Origin: Lysinibacillus fusiformis
GTDB lineage: Bacteria > Bacillota > Bacilli > Bacillales_A > Planococcaceae
Direction: 5' to 3'
Length of the DNA: 64,000 nucleotides
NCBI RefSeq assembly: GCF_007362955.1
Contig: NZ_CP041696.1
Span: forward strand, 4,464,001 to 4,528,000
A model generated the notes under the pieces. The model was given only the letters and a program-made list of their open reading frames with translations. It was not told the DNA's origin and ran no database searches. Of this stretch, positions 25,945 to 33,323 are shown in pieces. Position 1 is the first letter of the stretch. Each line of letters begins with the position of its first letter. The position numbers were made by a program, and so were the translations under genes.

Positions 25945-26600
25945 GTTATACAACATTTAGAAAAATGAATGATTTCGTAAACTGCGTAAAAAATTGGTAT
26001 ATCAACACTAAACTGGACAAAAATATTATAAGCTCTGTTGCTGGAATTCCACTGATGTTAAATAGCCTAGTGTTCTGTGAATTTATTGAACCAATGTACA
26101 GTATCAAGAACGAGCTGTTCAAGAGTAGAGAAATGTGCCCTGTTAGCAAATTCTGTTTTAAATACCTTAAACATCTCTTCAGCCACGGCTTATCATTTGG
26201 GCATTCCTTCATGCTCAGGGATCGTTACTGTATAGTTTGCTACTAGTCCATGATCTTTCATTAAAAGACCAATTCGACGACGTGATACGTGAATTGGCTC
26301 TGATAATATACTTAGTTCTTTCTTGATTTTACGCTACCATAATTGTTACGGCCTTCTTTGAAAATACGAGCAATCTCTTTGGAAACCTCTTTATCTTTGG
26401 TTTTTAGCGGACGTTTGCCACACACATCGGGATGATAGTACTACGTACTTTTCAGAATATCAAGGACGTCATTCATTGTGCCTGTCGCTTCGCCTTTCGC
26501 TTTCGTCACAGAAAATATTTGCTGATACTGAATATTTGTAAGCGTTATTTCGAATCACAAGTTGGTAGTCTAAGTGCACTAGTCCTTATTTTTTATGTCT
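25945..26600 (-). pseudogene. IS3 family transposase OrfB remnant
   Basis: Minus-strand frames, in order, read KEVSKEIARIFKEGRNNYGS, then (shifted) RRRIGLLMKDHGLVANYTV, a large deletion of the DDE core, then AVAEEMFKVFKTEF with the final catalytic glutamate and LEQLVLDTVHWFNKF. This is the order of an IS3/IS150-type OrfB. Multiple frameshifts, stops and the deletion make it dead. It sits immediately upstream of cntL. Confidence 0.8.
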
Positions 26601-26708
26601 AACTTAGTGTAGCTGATTCAGTATGCACATATCGAGGGAAGCGTTGAAATAGTATTAAAGGGTACGGCATATATTGAATTTTAATCCTCAAACATAGGAG
26701 TGGGGCAA

Positions 26709-27503
26709 GTGAAGGAGATAGATGAGTTTTTAAAGAAATTACATTACTTTGATAAAAATTTTAAGGTATTTATCAATCAAAACAACGATCATCTAATAGT
26801 TAAGTATTCAGAGTTGTGTGGAATAATCGATGATTATTCTTCCTTTATTATAAATCATGACAATGAAAAACATTGGAATAATTTAGAGCAATCAATTGAA
26901 ATATTATCATTAGTCGAGAATCTAAGAAATAACTCTTCTGTTTGTGTCCAAATCATAGAAAAATATAGAGCTTTAGTTTTAAGACATGAAAATGAGGAGA
27001 TCACTGATTATTTTCGTAACATAGAAGACTGCATTGAAAAGGAATTTGGAGGTTTTCAAATTACCAGTAAGTCGAAGGTTCTCTTGGTAGGATCTGGTTC
27101 TTTTCCTATAACATTATTAATGATTGCGGAACGAACAGGTGCAGAAGTTTTTGGAATTGATATTGATAATGAAGCGATTCAGTTGGGAAAACATGTAGTA
27201 AATAAATTAGGAAGTCATTTATCAATTCAAATTGACAATAAGTCAGTAGGGGAACTCGCAGTTATTAAACAGATTAGTCATATTATATTTAGTTCAACGG
27301 TTAGCTGTAAATATGACATATTAGAGCAATTATATGATTTAACAAATAAAGATGTGCTTATTGCTATGCGTTATGGAAATGGGTTAAAGTCTCTTTTTAA
27401 TTATCCAATGCAGCAAGTAGACGAAACCAAATGGCATATAATAGAGAAAATTATGCACCCTCAAAGTGTATTTGATGTTATTTTATATCAAAAAGTACAA
27501 TGA
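26709..27503 (+). CDS. cntL: CntL-like nicotianamine-synthase-family aminobutanoyltransferase
   Basis: A 264-residue protein with the Rossmann core of nicotianamine-synthase-like enzymes: VLLVGSGSFPITLLMIAERT near 125-144, then VFGIDIDNEAIQLG, and ISHIIFSSTVSC. In staphylopine-type pathways CntL transfers the aminobutanoyl group of S-adenosylmethionine to histidine. GTG 26709 is preferred because AGGAG (26696-26700) lies 8 nt upstream; GTG 26700 overlaps that site. The next gene is a clear CntM, 23 bp away. cntK, the histidine racemase normally upstream, is absent; an IS3 remnant occupies that position. The enzyme may therefore use L-histidine or depend on a distant racemase (inference). Confidence 0.88.
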   Translation: MKEIDEFLKKLHYFDKNFKVFINQNNDHLIVKYSELCGIIDDYSSFIINHDNEKHWNNLEQSIEILSLVENLRNNSSVCVQIIEKYRALVLRHENEEITDYFRNIEDCIEKEFGGFQITSKSKVLLVGSGSFPITLLMIAERTGAEVFGIDIDNEAIQLGKHVVNKLGSHLSIQIDNKSVGELAVIKQISHIIFSSTVSCKYDILEQLYDLTNKDVLIAMRYGNGLKSLFNYPMQQVDETKWHIIEKIMHPQSVFDVILYQKVQ

Positions 27504-27526
27504 CTTAAGTGGATGAGGAGAAGGTT

Positions 27527-28834
27527 ATGACTTACTTTAATAAGATTTTACTGTTAGGAACTGGGCCCACAGTAATTCAATTAGCTGTGAATTTCAAGAA
27601 TTATTATAATAGTAAAGTAGCTATTGCTGGTCGAGAATCTTTACGCTCCATAATTTTCTTTGAAACTATCGTTCAGCATCAACTTGCTCTTAAGGTATAT
27701 ATACAAAATACACAACATCAATCTCTTGCAGGAGAATGTACTATTGATGCGTTTTTCAAGGGTTATCATGCGATATCTGGCAACTGGGATACCGTTGTAC
27801 TTAGTGTTACTACAGATTCTTATTTATCCGTGTTAGCACAAATCGATACAAAAGTGTTGAAAGAGGCTAGCTGTTTTATATTAATTTCACCGACATTTGG
27901 CTCTAGTCAATTAATAACTAATTTCCTAAAAAATCAATCTCCTCAGGCTGAGGTAATTAGTTTTTCAACATATTATGGAGATACTAGATGGTTAGGTGAA
28001 GTTCCATCAAATGAAGTATTGACAACAGGCGTAAAGAAAACAGTTTATATTGGTTCAACTTACTCAAAATCGGATAGATTGGATAAATTATCTGAATTAT
28101 TTAATCATTTGGGGATTCATTTGAAAAAATTAGCATCTCCCCTTGAGGCAGAAACAAGAAATATTTCTTTATACGTGCATCCTCCCTTATTTATGAATGA
28201 TTTTTCATTAAAAGCAATATTTGATGAGAAAAAAATAACAAAGTATGTGTATAAGCTTTATCCTGAGGGGCCCATTACTTATACAATGATTCGGCAATTG
28301 TTAAATTATTGGAAAGAAATGATGGTAATTGTGAAACACTTCAATATTCAACCTCTAAATCTATTAAAGTTTATGGTAGATGATAATTATCCATTACAGC
28401 CAGAAAGTATAGCCCGACAGGAAATAGAGAATTTTAATAAACTTGAGCCCATACATCAAGAGTATCTGCTCTATATTCGTTATGCATCCTTATTAATTGA
28501 TCCATTTTCTAGACCAAATCAAGAAGGAAGATATTTTGATTTTTCAGCAGTTCCTCTTAGAAGCATTTTTAAAAATCATGACGGAGAGTGGGATATTCCT
28601 AGAATGCCAAAAGAGGATTACTATCGTGTGAAAATCATTCAAGGGATTGCTACTGCCCTGAAATTGGAATGTCCAACGCTTGATCATTTTGTACAAACCT
28701 ATGAAGAAAAACTGCAACAACTAGTGGCTTCATCTGACAATAAAATATATTCAGAAGCCTTCCAAATAAAATCTTTTTCACAAGAAATAGAGATGATATG
28801 TAAGGAATTAATTTTAAGTAAAAAAACAAAATAA
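27527..28834 (+). CDS. cntM: CntM-like opine metallophore dehydrogenase
   Basis: A 435-residue protein closely following staphylopine dehydrogenase: KILLLGTGPTVIQLAVNF (NAD(P)H-binding loop), ILISPTFGSSQLI, VLTTGVKKTVYIGSTYS, the highly conserved SLYVHPPLFMNDFSLKAIF, and YKLYPEGPITYTMI. It performs reductive condensation of the CntL product with pyruvate or 2-oxoglutarate to give an opine metallophore for zinc, nickel or cobalt. ATG 27527 follows GAGGAGAAGG; an in-frame ATG at 27509 lies before that site. No cntABCDF importer or export gene follows in this window. Confidence 0.92.
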   Translation: MTYFNKILLLGTGPTVIQLAVNFKNYYNSKVAIAGRESLRSIIFFETIVQHQLALKVYIQNTQHQSLAGECTIDAFFKGYHAISGNWDTVVLSVTTDSYLSVLAQIDTKVLKEASCFILISPTFGSSQLITNFLKNQSPQAEVISFSTYYGDTRWLGEVPSNEVLTTGVKKTVYIGSTYSKSDRLDKLSELFNHLGIHLKKLASPLEAETRNISLYVHPPLFMNDFSLKAIFDEKKITKYVYKLYPEGPITYTMIRQLLNYWKEMMVIVKHFNIQPLNLLKFMVDDNYPLQPESIARQEIENFNKLEPIHQEYLLYIRYASLLIDPFSRPNQEGRYFDFSAVPLRSIFKNHDGEWDIPRMPKEDYYRVKIIQGIATALKLECPTLDHFVQTYEEKLQQLVASSDNKIYSEAFQIKSFSQEIEMICKELILSKKTK

Positions 28835-28927
28835 TTCAAAATAATTATAGGGCTAGCAGTTTAATGGACAAGAAAAGATTATTGGACAGAACCATAGTTA
28901 ATAGTTCTGTCTTTTGGAGGCGAGGAT

Positions 28928-29356
28928 TATTTTTACAAAGAAGAAAAAACAATTTTCTTTTCAGTAATACTACTTTGTTCCTTAATAACAATCTCATTTT
29001 TTTATATGGAATTATAGGCGTCTTCACCGTCTCTAGTATCTTTAGACAACAAAAAACTCGAAGAATATATGGAAGAAAAGGAAAGTATGTGGGTATATAT
29101 TGGACGACCAACTTGTGAAGAATGTGTGAGTTTTACTCCTGTATTGCAAGAAGTTCTTAAAGAAAATAATGAACAGATTTATTATTACAATACGGACGAA
29201 GTAGGAAAAGAAAACACACAAGAAATGATTGCTATGCTTGACAAATTGGAAGTTAAAGTAATGCCTACTATTATTCGTATAAACAAAGGTGAAGTTTTAA
29301 AAAAAGCTGTCGGCTATCAGGATAAGGCGGGCTTAGAAGCATTACTTAAAGAATAG
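28928..29356 (+). pseudogene. Membrane-anchored thioredoxin-fold protein with in-frame TAG
   Basis: The C-terminal 95 residues (from ATG 29069) form a thioredoxin-like domain with VYIGRPTCEECVSFTPVL (CEEC in place of CGPC) and the cis-proline region KVMPTIIRI, as in bacteriocin-accessory thioredoxins. The same frame is open upstream and encodes a membrane anchor (FFSVILLCSLITISFFYMEL) behind GGAGG at 28916-28920. It is interrupted by TAG at 29015-29017 and has no good start codon. Either the gene is broken or translation restarts at 29069, where no ribosome site is evident, giving a cytoplasmic protein. Confidence 0.6.
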
Positions 29357-29419
29357 ATATTCCTATAATGTTGCTTTATAATAAAATAATATAAGTAACA
29401 CAGAAAGGAAGTATAAGGT

Positions 29420-29626
29420 ATGAAAAAGGCTGCAGACGCTAAATATACACTAGATAGTTATTTAATAACAATAGGAATGATGATCGGTTGTGCTATCGGT
29501 GTAATTTTTGGCATATTTTTCAAACCGGTCTTTCTAGTATTTACAATTGGTATAGGAACTGTAATAGGCTATTTAATGGGTTTTATTACCTTTCTATTAT
29601 ACAAGAAACAAAATACGAATAACTAA
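29420..29626 (+). CDS. Small two-helix membrane protein
   Basis: A 68-residue protein with two glycine-rich membrane helices (about 15-35 and 38-60) and a basic C-terminal tail. AGAAAGGAAG lies upstream of ATG 29420. Family not recognised. It ends just before a terminator. Confidence 0.6.
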   Translation: MKKAADAKYTLDSYLITIGMMIGCAIGVIFGIFFKPVFLVFTIGIGTVIGYLMGFITFLLYKKQNTNN

Positions 29627-29630
29627 AACT

Positions 29631-29664
29631 AGAAGCATGCTAAAAATATAGCAAGCTTCTTTTA
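29631..29664 (+). terminator. Terminator after the small membrane gene
   Basis: AGAAGCATGCT pairs with AGCAAGCTTCT (one mismatch) and is followed by TTTT. Confidence 0.7.
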
Positions 29665-29769
29665 CCCATATTTTATAACGTTTTGTACCCCCTAAAACCT
29701 CATCAAACTAAATTGAACGTAAATTTCCAAGATAGAATTATCGGAATATTTATTTGAACAAAGAGTAAA

Positions 29770-29818
29770 AAGAAGCTGGTTATTTTATTGAAATAACCGG
29801 CTTCGATATCTTTTTTTA
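29770..29818 (+). terminator. Second terminator-like hairpin
   Basis: GAAGCTGGTTATTT pairs with AAATAACCGGCTTC across a 4-nt loop; a run of eight T follows six bases later. The surrounding 29665-30003 otherwise holds no recognisable gene. Confidence 0.65.
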
Positions 29819-30003
29819 AGCAAGTCCCTTTGGGAACGCAGATGCACCATTTTCTTTTACCATTAGGAGTACCGTTTTCCATACACTAACATGAGGGTTT
29901 GGCTCTTTTCCTTTTAGTTAAACTGCCCACATAAACTACACGGATTAGGTTTTAAAGTTCATTCTCTTTTTATTGAGTACATTCCGGTTTAAGTTGTAAT
30001 TAT

Positions 30004-30567
30004 TCAGTAAAGGACACGCCATAAATAAAAGGTAGCGTATGATTCCCAGTTTTTCCATGGTAACGATATTTCTAAGATTTCATCTTTCGTAGGCTTTCGG
30101 TCCATATTACGTAATAATTTTATCGAATTAATAAGACCCACATCATCGATTGGGAAAGCTGTTTGAAACCTGAGACAGCGCATTAGAACATAATTGGCTG
30201 TCCAGGGACCAATTCCTCGTATTTTAATTAAGTTTTTTTCAGCATCTTTAAAGTTCATTTTCATTAATTTTTCCCTCGATAATTCTCCACTTGCCATTAA
30301 TTTGGCTATCCCAATGATATATTCACTTTTTTTTCCCGTCATTTTAATATCTGCTAGGTCGGTATGTGTTAACTGTGCAATTCGTTCGTATGATGGGAAC
30401 ACCCAATACTTTTTACCATTCCATTCGATAGAATCGCCAAATCCTTCTACAAATTGCTTCTTTAAGGAGTACGCGAAGGCTAAGTTAATTTGTTGCCCTA
30501 AAACTCCCCAACATAAAGCTTCAAATAAATCGGGAATGCCAACAACTCGCAATCCATAGAATTTTCG
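30004..30567 (-). pseudogene. AlkA-type 3-methyladenine DNA glycosylase, N-terminally truncated
   Basis: The frame encodes the HhH-GPD domain: EALCWGVLGQQINLAFAYSL, LIKIRGIGPWTANYVLMRCL (helix-hairpin-helix) and FPIDDVGLINSI with the catalytic aspartate of the GPD motif. About 185 residues remain; AlkA/YfjP proteins are about 290. Only a TTG at 30552 is available as a start, without a ribosome site, and the frame runs back to about 30567 where homology ends at a fragment of an unrelated oxygenase gene. It lies divergent from adaA-adaB, the usual neighbourhood for alkA. The catalytic core survives but expression is doubtful. Confidence 0.8.
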
Positions 30568-30596
30568 GGCAACAAGGCAGTGCGCTGATCTTTCCG

Positions 30597-30719
30597 ACTA
30601 ACCATAGACCTGTTCTAGGTAAAAGAGGATATTACAAAAATACGGTTCGTCACGGAGTAAGCACGGTTACTTTTGGAGAACGATACGGTCTTGGAATCAT
30701 TTTTCACGATTCTAAATAA
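30597..30719 (+). pseudogene. 2OG-Fe(II) oxygenase C-terminal fragment
   Basis: The plus frame reads TNHRPVLGKRGYYKNTVRHG, then VSTVTFGERYGLGIIFHDSK and stops. The HGVS...GERYGLGIIFHD pattern is the C-terminal histidine and arginine region of a 2-oxoglutarate/Fe(II) oxygenase. No start; it abuts the truncated glycosylase head to head, marking a recombination junction near 30570-30595. Confidence 0.7.
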
Positions 30720-30752
30720 AAATTAAACTTCAATATATTGCTATTCCATTCC

Positions 30753-30769
30753 CAGAATTGTACATTCTG
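30753..30769 (+). promoter_or_regulatory. Candidate operator upstream of adaA
   Basis: CAGAAT-TGTAC-ATTCTG is a perfect dyad 39 bp before the adaA start. Methylated AdaA activates its own operon, and this could be a binding site, but I cannot match it to a known box. Confidence 0.35.
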
Positions 30770-30807
30770 AATTTATAGGGAGTATATTGTAAGGTGAGGT
30801 GAGATAA

Positions 30808-31446
30808 ATGCTGGATAGTATCAATAACGGACATAAAGAGAGCCATGATCATAGAATTTCGAATGATGTAGAAATGATAACAGATGAAAAGTGGCAAGCA
30901 ATTATAAATAATGATGCAGCGTACAATAATCAATTTTTCTACGCTGTAAAGTCAACAGGGATATTCTGTAAACCATCCTGTAAATCTCGCGTTCCGAAAA
31001 AAGAAAATGTATGCATTTTTCCAAACGCAGAACAAGCTATCCGCGCACATTTTCGCCCTTGTAAACGGTGCAAGCCCACTAACGAAAATCTGCCTGATAG
31101 CGAGTGGGTTGATTTAATTACTGAATACATTGATAAAAATTTCACAGAAAAATTAACACTAGAATCGTTAGCAAATATTTGTCATGGGAGTCCCTATCAT
31201 ATGCATCGAACATTTAAAAAGATTAAAGGCATTACGCCGGTTGAGTATATACAACAAGTTAGAGTACACGTGGCTAAAAAGTATTTGATTCAGACAAATA
31301 AAGCGATTGGAGATATTGCCATATGTGTGGGTATGGCTAACGCGCCTTATTTTATTACTTTATTTAAAAAGAAAACTGGACAGACACCAGCACAATTTCG
31401 TCAAATGAGTAAAATGGAGGAAAAGTACAATGGAAACAAAGAATAA
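30808..31446 (+). CDS. adaA: AdaA: methylphosphotriester-DNA methyltransferase and AraC-type activator
   Basis: This 212-residue protein has the Ada zinc domain: FYAVKSTGIFCKPSCKSR (about residues 44-61, methyl-acceptor cysteine and zinc ligand) and FRPCKRCKP (about 86-94). An AraC helix-turn-helix pair follows: LTLESLANICHGSPYHMHR and IGDIAICVGMANAPYFITL, ending TPAQFR. It repairs methylphosphotriesters by irreversible self-methylation and then activates the alkylation response. ATG 30808 follows AAGGTGAGGTG. It overlaps adaB by 17 nt. Confidence 0.93.
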   Translation: MLDSINNGHKESHDHRISNDVEMITDEKWQAIINNDAAYNNQFFYAVKSTGIFCKPSCKSRVPKKENVCIFPNAEQAIRAHFRPCKRCKPTNENLPDSEWVDLITEYIDKNFTEKLTLESLANICHGSPYHMHRTFKKIKGITPVEYIQQVRVHVAKKYLIQTNKAIGDIAICVGMANAPYFITLFKKKTGQTPAQFRQMSKMEEKYNGNKE

Positions 31447-31963
31447 ACCAACCCTTTATTGGTCTTTACTAAAGTTTAAGGATTGGAATTTTTATATTGC
31501 TTCAACTTCAAAGGGGCTTGTGTTTGTAGGTTCACAGAACAAACCATTCGAGGAATTGTTCGAATGGGCTAAGAGACGCTATCCAGGAAGTCCTCTTGTT
31601 GAAGATGATGAAAAGCTTGAACCCTATGTCGTTGAAATCACTCAGTATCTAGAAGGAGAGCGAAAAACCTTTACTGTTCCATTTGAGTACGTAGGTACGC
31701 AATTTCAGCTAGCAGTCTGGAATGCACTTTGTGAAATTCCTTATGGACAGACGAAATCCTATTCCGACATTGCAAATGATATAAATAAACCAGCAGCTGT
31801 TCGTGCTATAGGCGCGGCTATTGGGGCTAATCCGGTATTAATTACTGTACCGTGCCATCGTGTAATTGGAAAGAATGGCTCATTAACTGGCTATCGGGGC
31901 GGATTAGAAATGAAGACACTACTCCTGGATCTAGAAAAGCGAGCTTCATCTAGCAATGAGTAA
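31430..31963 (+). CDS. adaB: AdaB: methylated-DNA-protein cysteine methyltransferase
   Basis: A 177-residue O6-alkylguanine-DNA alkyltransferase with TQFQLAVWNALCEIPYGQTK (DNA-binding helix) and VPCHRVIGKNGSLTGYRGG, containing the acceptor cysteine in PCHRV. It removes O6-methyl groups from guanine. The ATG lies in the end of adaA behind ATGGAGGAAAAG, so the two are coupled. This adaA-adaB order matches the Bacillus ada operon. Confidence 0.94.
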   Translation: METKNKPTLYWSLLKFKDWNFYIASTSKGLVFVGSQNKPFEELFEWAKRRYPGSPLVEDDEKLEPYVVEITQYLEGERKTFTVPFEYVGTQFQLAVWNALCEIPYGQTKSYSDIANDINKPAAVRAIGAAIGANPVLITVPCHRVIGKNGSLTGYRGGLEMKTLLLDLEKRASSSNE

Positions 31964-31994
31964 TTATTGCCGCACAATGAATGGAGGTTCCGTC

Positions 31995-32813
31995 ATGAAA
32001 AGTGAATTATTCTATAAAAGTCCGAAAACCATTCTGAATAAAGGGACTGGCTTTCTTTCTGGATATACTCATTCACTAAATCCTTATACAGGTTGTTCAT
32101 TTGGGTGTTCCTATTGTTATGTACGCGAAATGCCTGTATCTCTTTTTCGAGAAGGGGAATGGGGAACTTGGGTCGATGTTAAAAACGGAACTGCGAATTT
32201 ATTAAAAAAGGAGCTCCAACACGCCAAAGCCAAAGGGAATGTAACCATTTTTATGTCATCAAGTACAGACCCGTATCAACCAATAGAGCATAAGGAAAAA
32301 GTGACGCGATCTTTACTAGAAGTTATGGTAGAAGATCCCCCTGACTTCCTATTAGTACAGACTAGAAGCCCACTTGTAAGTCGAGATATCGATTTGCTGC
32401 AACATTTTAAAGATAAAGTTCGAGTAAGTATGACTATCGAAACAGATTCGGAAACGATACGTAAACATTTTACTCCAAAGGCACCCCCAATCCAGGCGCG
32501 CTTTAAGACATTGGAAAAATTAGCAGCTGCGGGAATACCGACCCAAGTTGCTATAGCCCCCATCTTACCGAGTGGGGAATATTTTCCTGTGAAATTGAAG
32601 CCATTCGTCGATCGGATATGTATGGATGATTACTTCATGGGCGATGGCAGTGGTGGAAAACGCACAAGAAAACTTGGTATTGAGAAAAAATATGCCCAAC
32701 TTGGTTTAGAAGAATGGTATGGCCCACATGTAATTAAAAAAGTATATAACCGATTTATTGAAATCTTTCCGGAAAATCACGTTTATGTGAGCCAGGCTGG
32801 GTTTGAGCCGTAA
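31995..32813 (+). CDS. SPL-family radical SAM protein
   Basis: This 272-residue radical SAM protein has the cluster motif NPYTGCSFGCSYCYV (CxxxCxxC) near residue 29, FMSSSTDPYQPIE, and VSMTIETDSETIRKHF and APILPSGEYFP later, like the SplB-related/Rv2578c family. ATG 31995 follows GGAGGT. A longer frame from 31956 overlaps adaB. It is the third gene of the ada operon, 31 bp after adaB, which suggests a repair role related to alkylation or photoproducts (inference). True SplB is longer and has a C-terminal catalytic cysteine not evident here. Confidence 0.85.
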   Translation: MKSELFYKSPKTILNKGTGFLSGYTHSLNPYTGCSFGCSYCYVREMPVSLFREGEWGTWVDVKNGTANLLKKELQHAKAKGNVTIFMSSSTDPYQPIEHKEKVTRSLLEVMVEDPPDFLLVQTRSPLVSRDIDLLQHFKDKVRVSMTIETDSETIRKHFTPKAPPIQARFKTLEKLAAAGIPTQVAIAPILPSGEYFPVKLKPFVDRICMDDYFMGDGSGGKRTRKLGIEKKYAQLGLEEWYGPHVIKKVYNRFIEIFPENHVYVSQAGFEP

Positions 32814-32907
32814 AAAAATAGGAAGTGATTGCATGTATATTTTTTGTTGCAAATACAATAAAAATAACTTGAATCAATAGAGAGTTAACTATAAAGGAGT
32901 GTAATCA

Positions 32908-33000
32908 ATGACAGTAAAATTAGCTAAATGTAGTATAGAAAATTTAATAAAACTACAAGAAGTCAGTATCGAAACATTAAGTTGTGCTTGGGTTTGCTAA
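32908..33000 (+). pseudogene. GNAT acetyltransferase N-terminal fragment
   Basis: ATG 32908 behind AAAGGAG encodes MTVKLAKCSIENLIKLQEVS, a typical GNAT start, then stops after 31 codons in the middle of the first helix. The rest is missing. Confidence 0.6.
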
Positions 33001-33160
33001 CTTAGATGAAGAAGAATTTGATCAATATTGAGTTGTAGAAAAGCTATTCAATACGCTAGAGCAATTACCATCAATCGATGTGCAGGACATCGCAGCGTTA
33101 GATGCGCTCATGCCCAAATCAAAGAAGATTCTAACTAACTTTAAGGTGTCGAAAAAATAA
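32993..33160 (+). pseudogene. Unidentified C-terminal gene fragment
   Basis: A frame with one internal TGA (33029) ends at 33160 with LFNTLEQLPSIDVQDIAALD and KKILTNFKVSKK. It looks like a real gene tail, since a strong terminator follows 20 bp later. I do not recognise the family. It is fused to the GNAT fragment by a deletion. Confidence 0.45.
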
Positions 33161-33180
33161 TGATTTAAATTATGATAACA

Positions 33181-33213
33181 AAAGCGCCCCCTGAACACAG
33201 GTGGGCGCTTTTT
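33181..33213 (+). terminator. Rho-independent terminator
   Basis: AAAGCGCCC pairs with GGGCGCTTT around CCTGAACACAGGT and is followed by T residues; the inner CCTG/CAGG extends the stem. Confidence 0.85.
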
Positions 33214-33323
33214 GCCGCTTATATTTATTCTTTCTTTGCTTTAATATTGTGCGGCTTTCCTCGGATGAATCCTCATCATTTGGTATAATAAAGTATAGAC
33301 TTTTTTAGAACGGAGCAATTGAT

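Noticed and set aside
25920..26246. Plus-strand ORF of 108 codons over the IS3 remnant
   Set aside because: It is antisense to recognisable IS3 OrfB pieces and has no ribosome site.
26600..26708. Search for a Fur or Zur box before cntL
   Set aside because: No clear 19- to 23-bp inverted repeat matching either consensus was visible.
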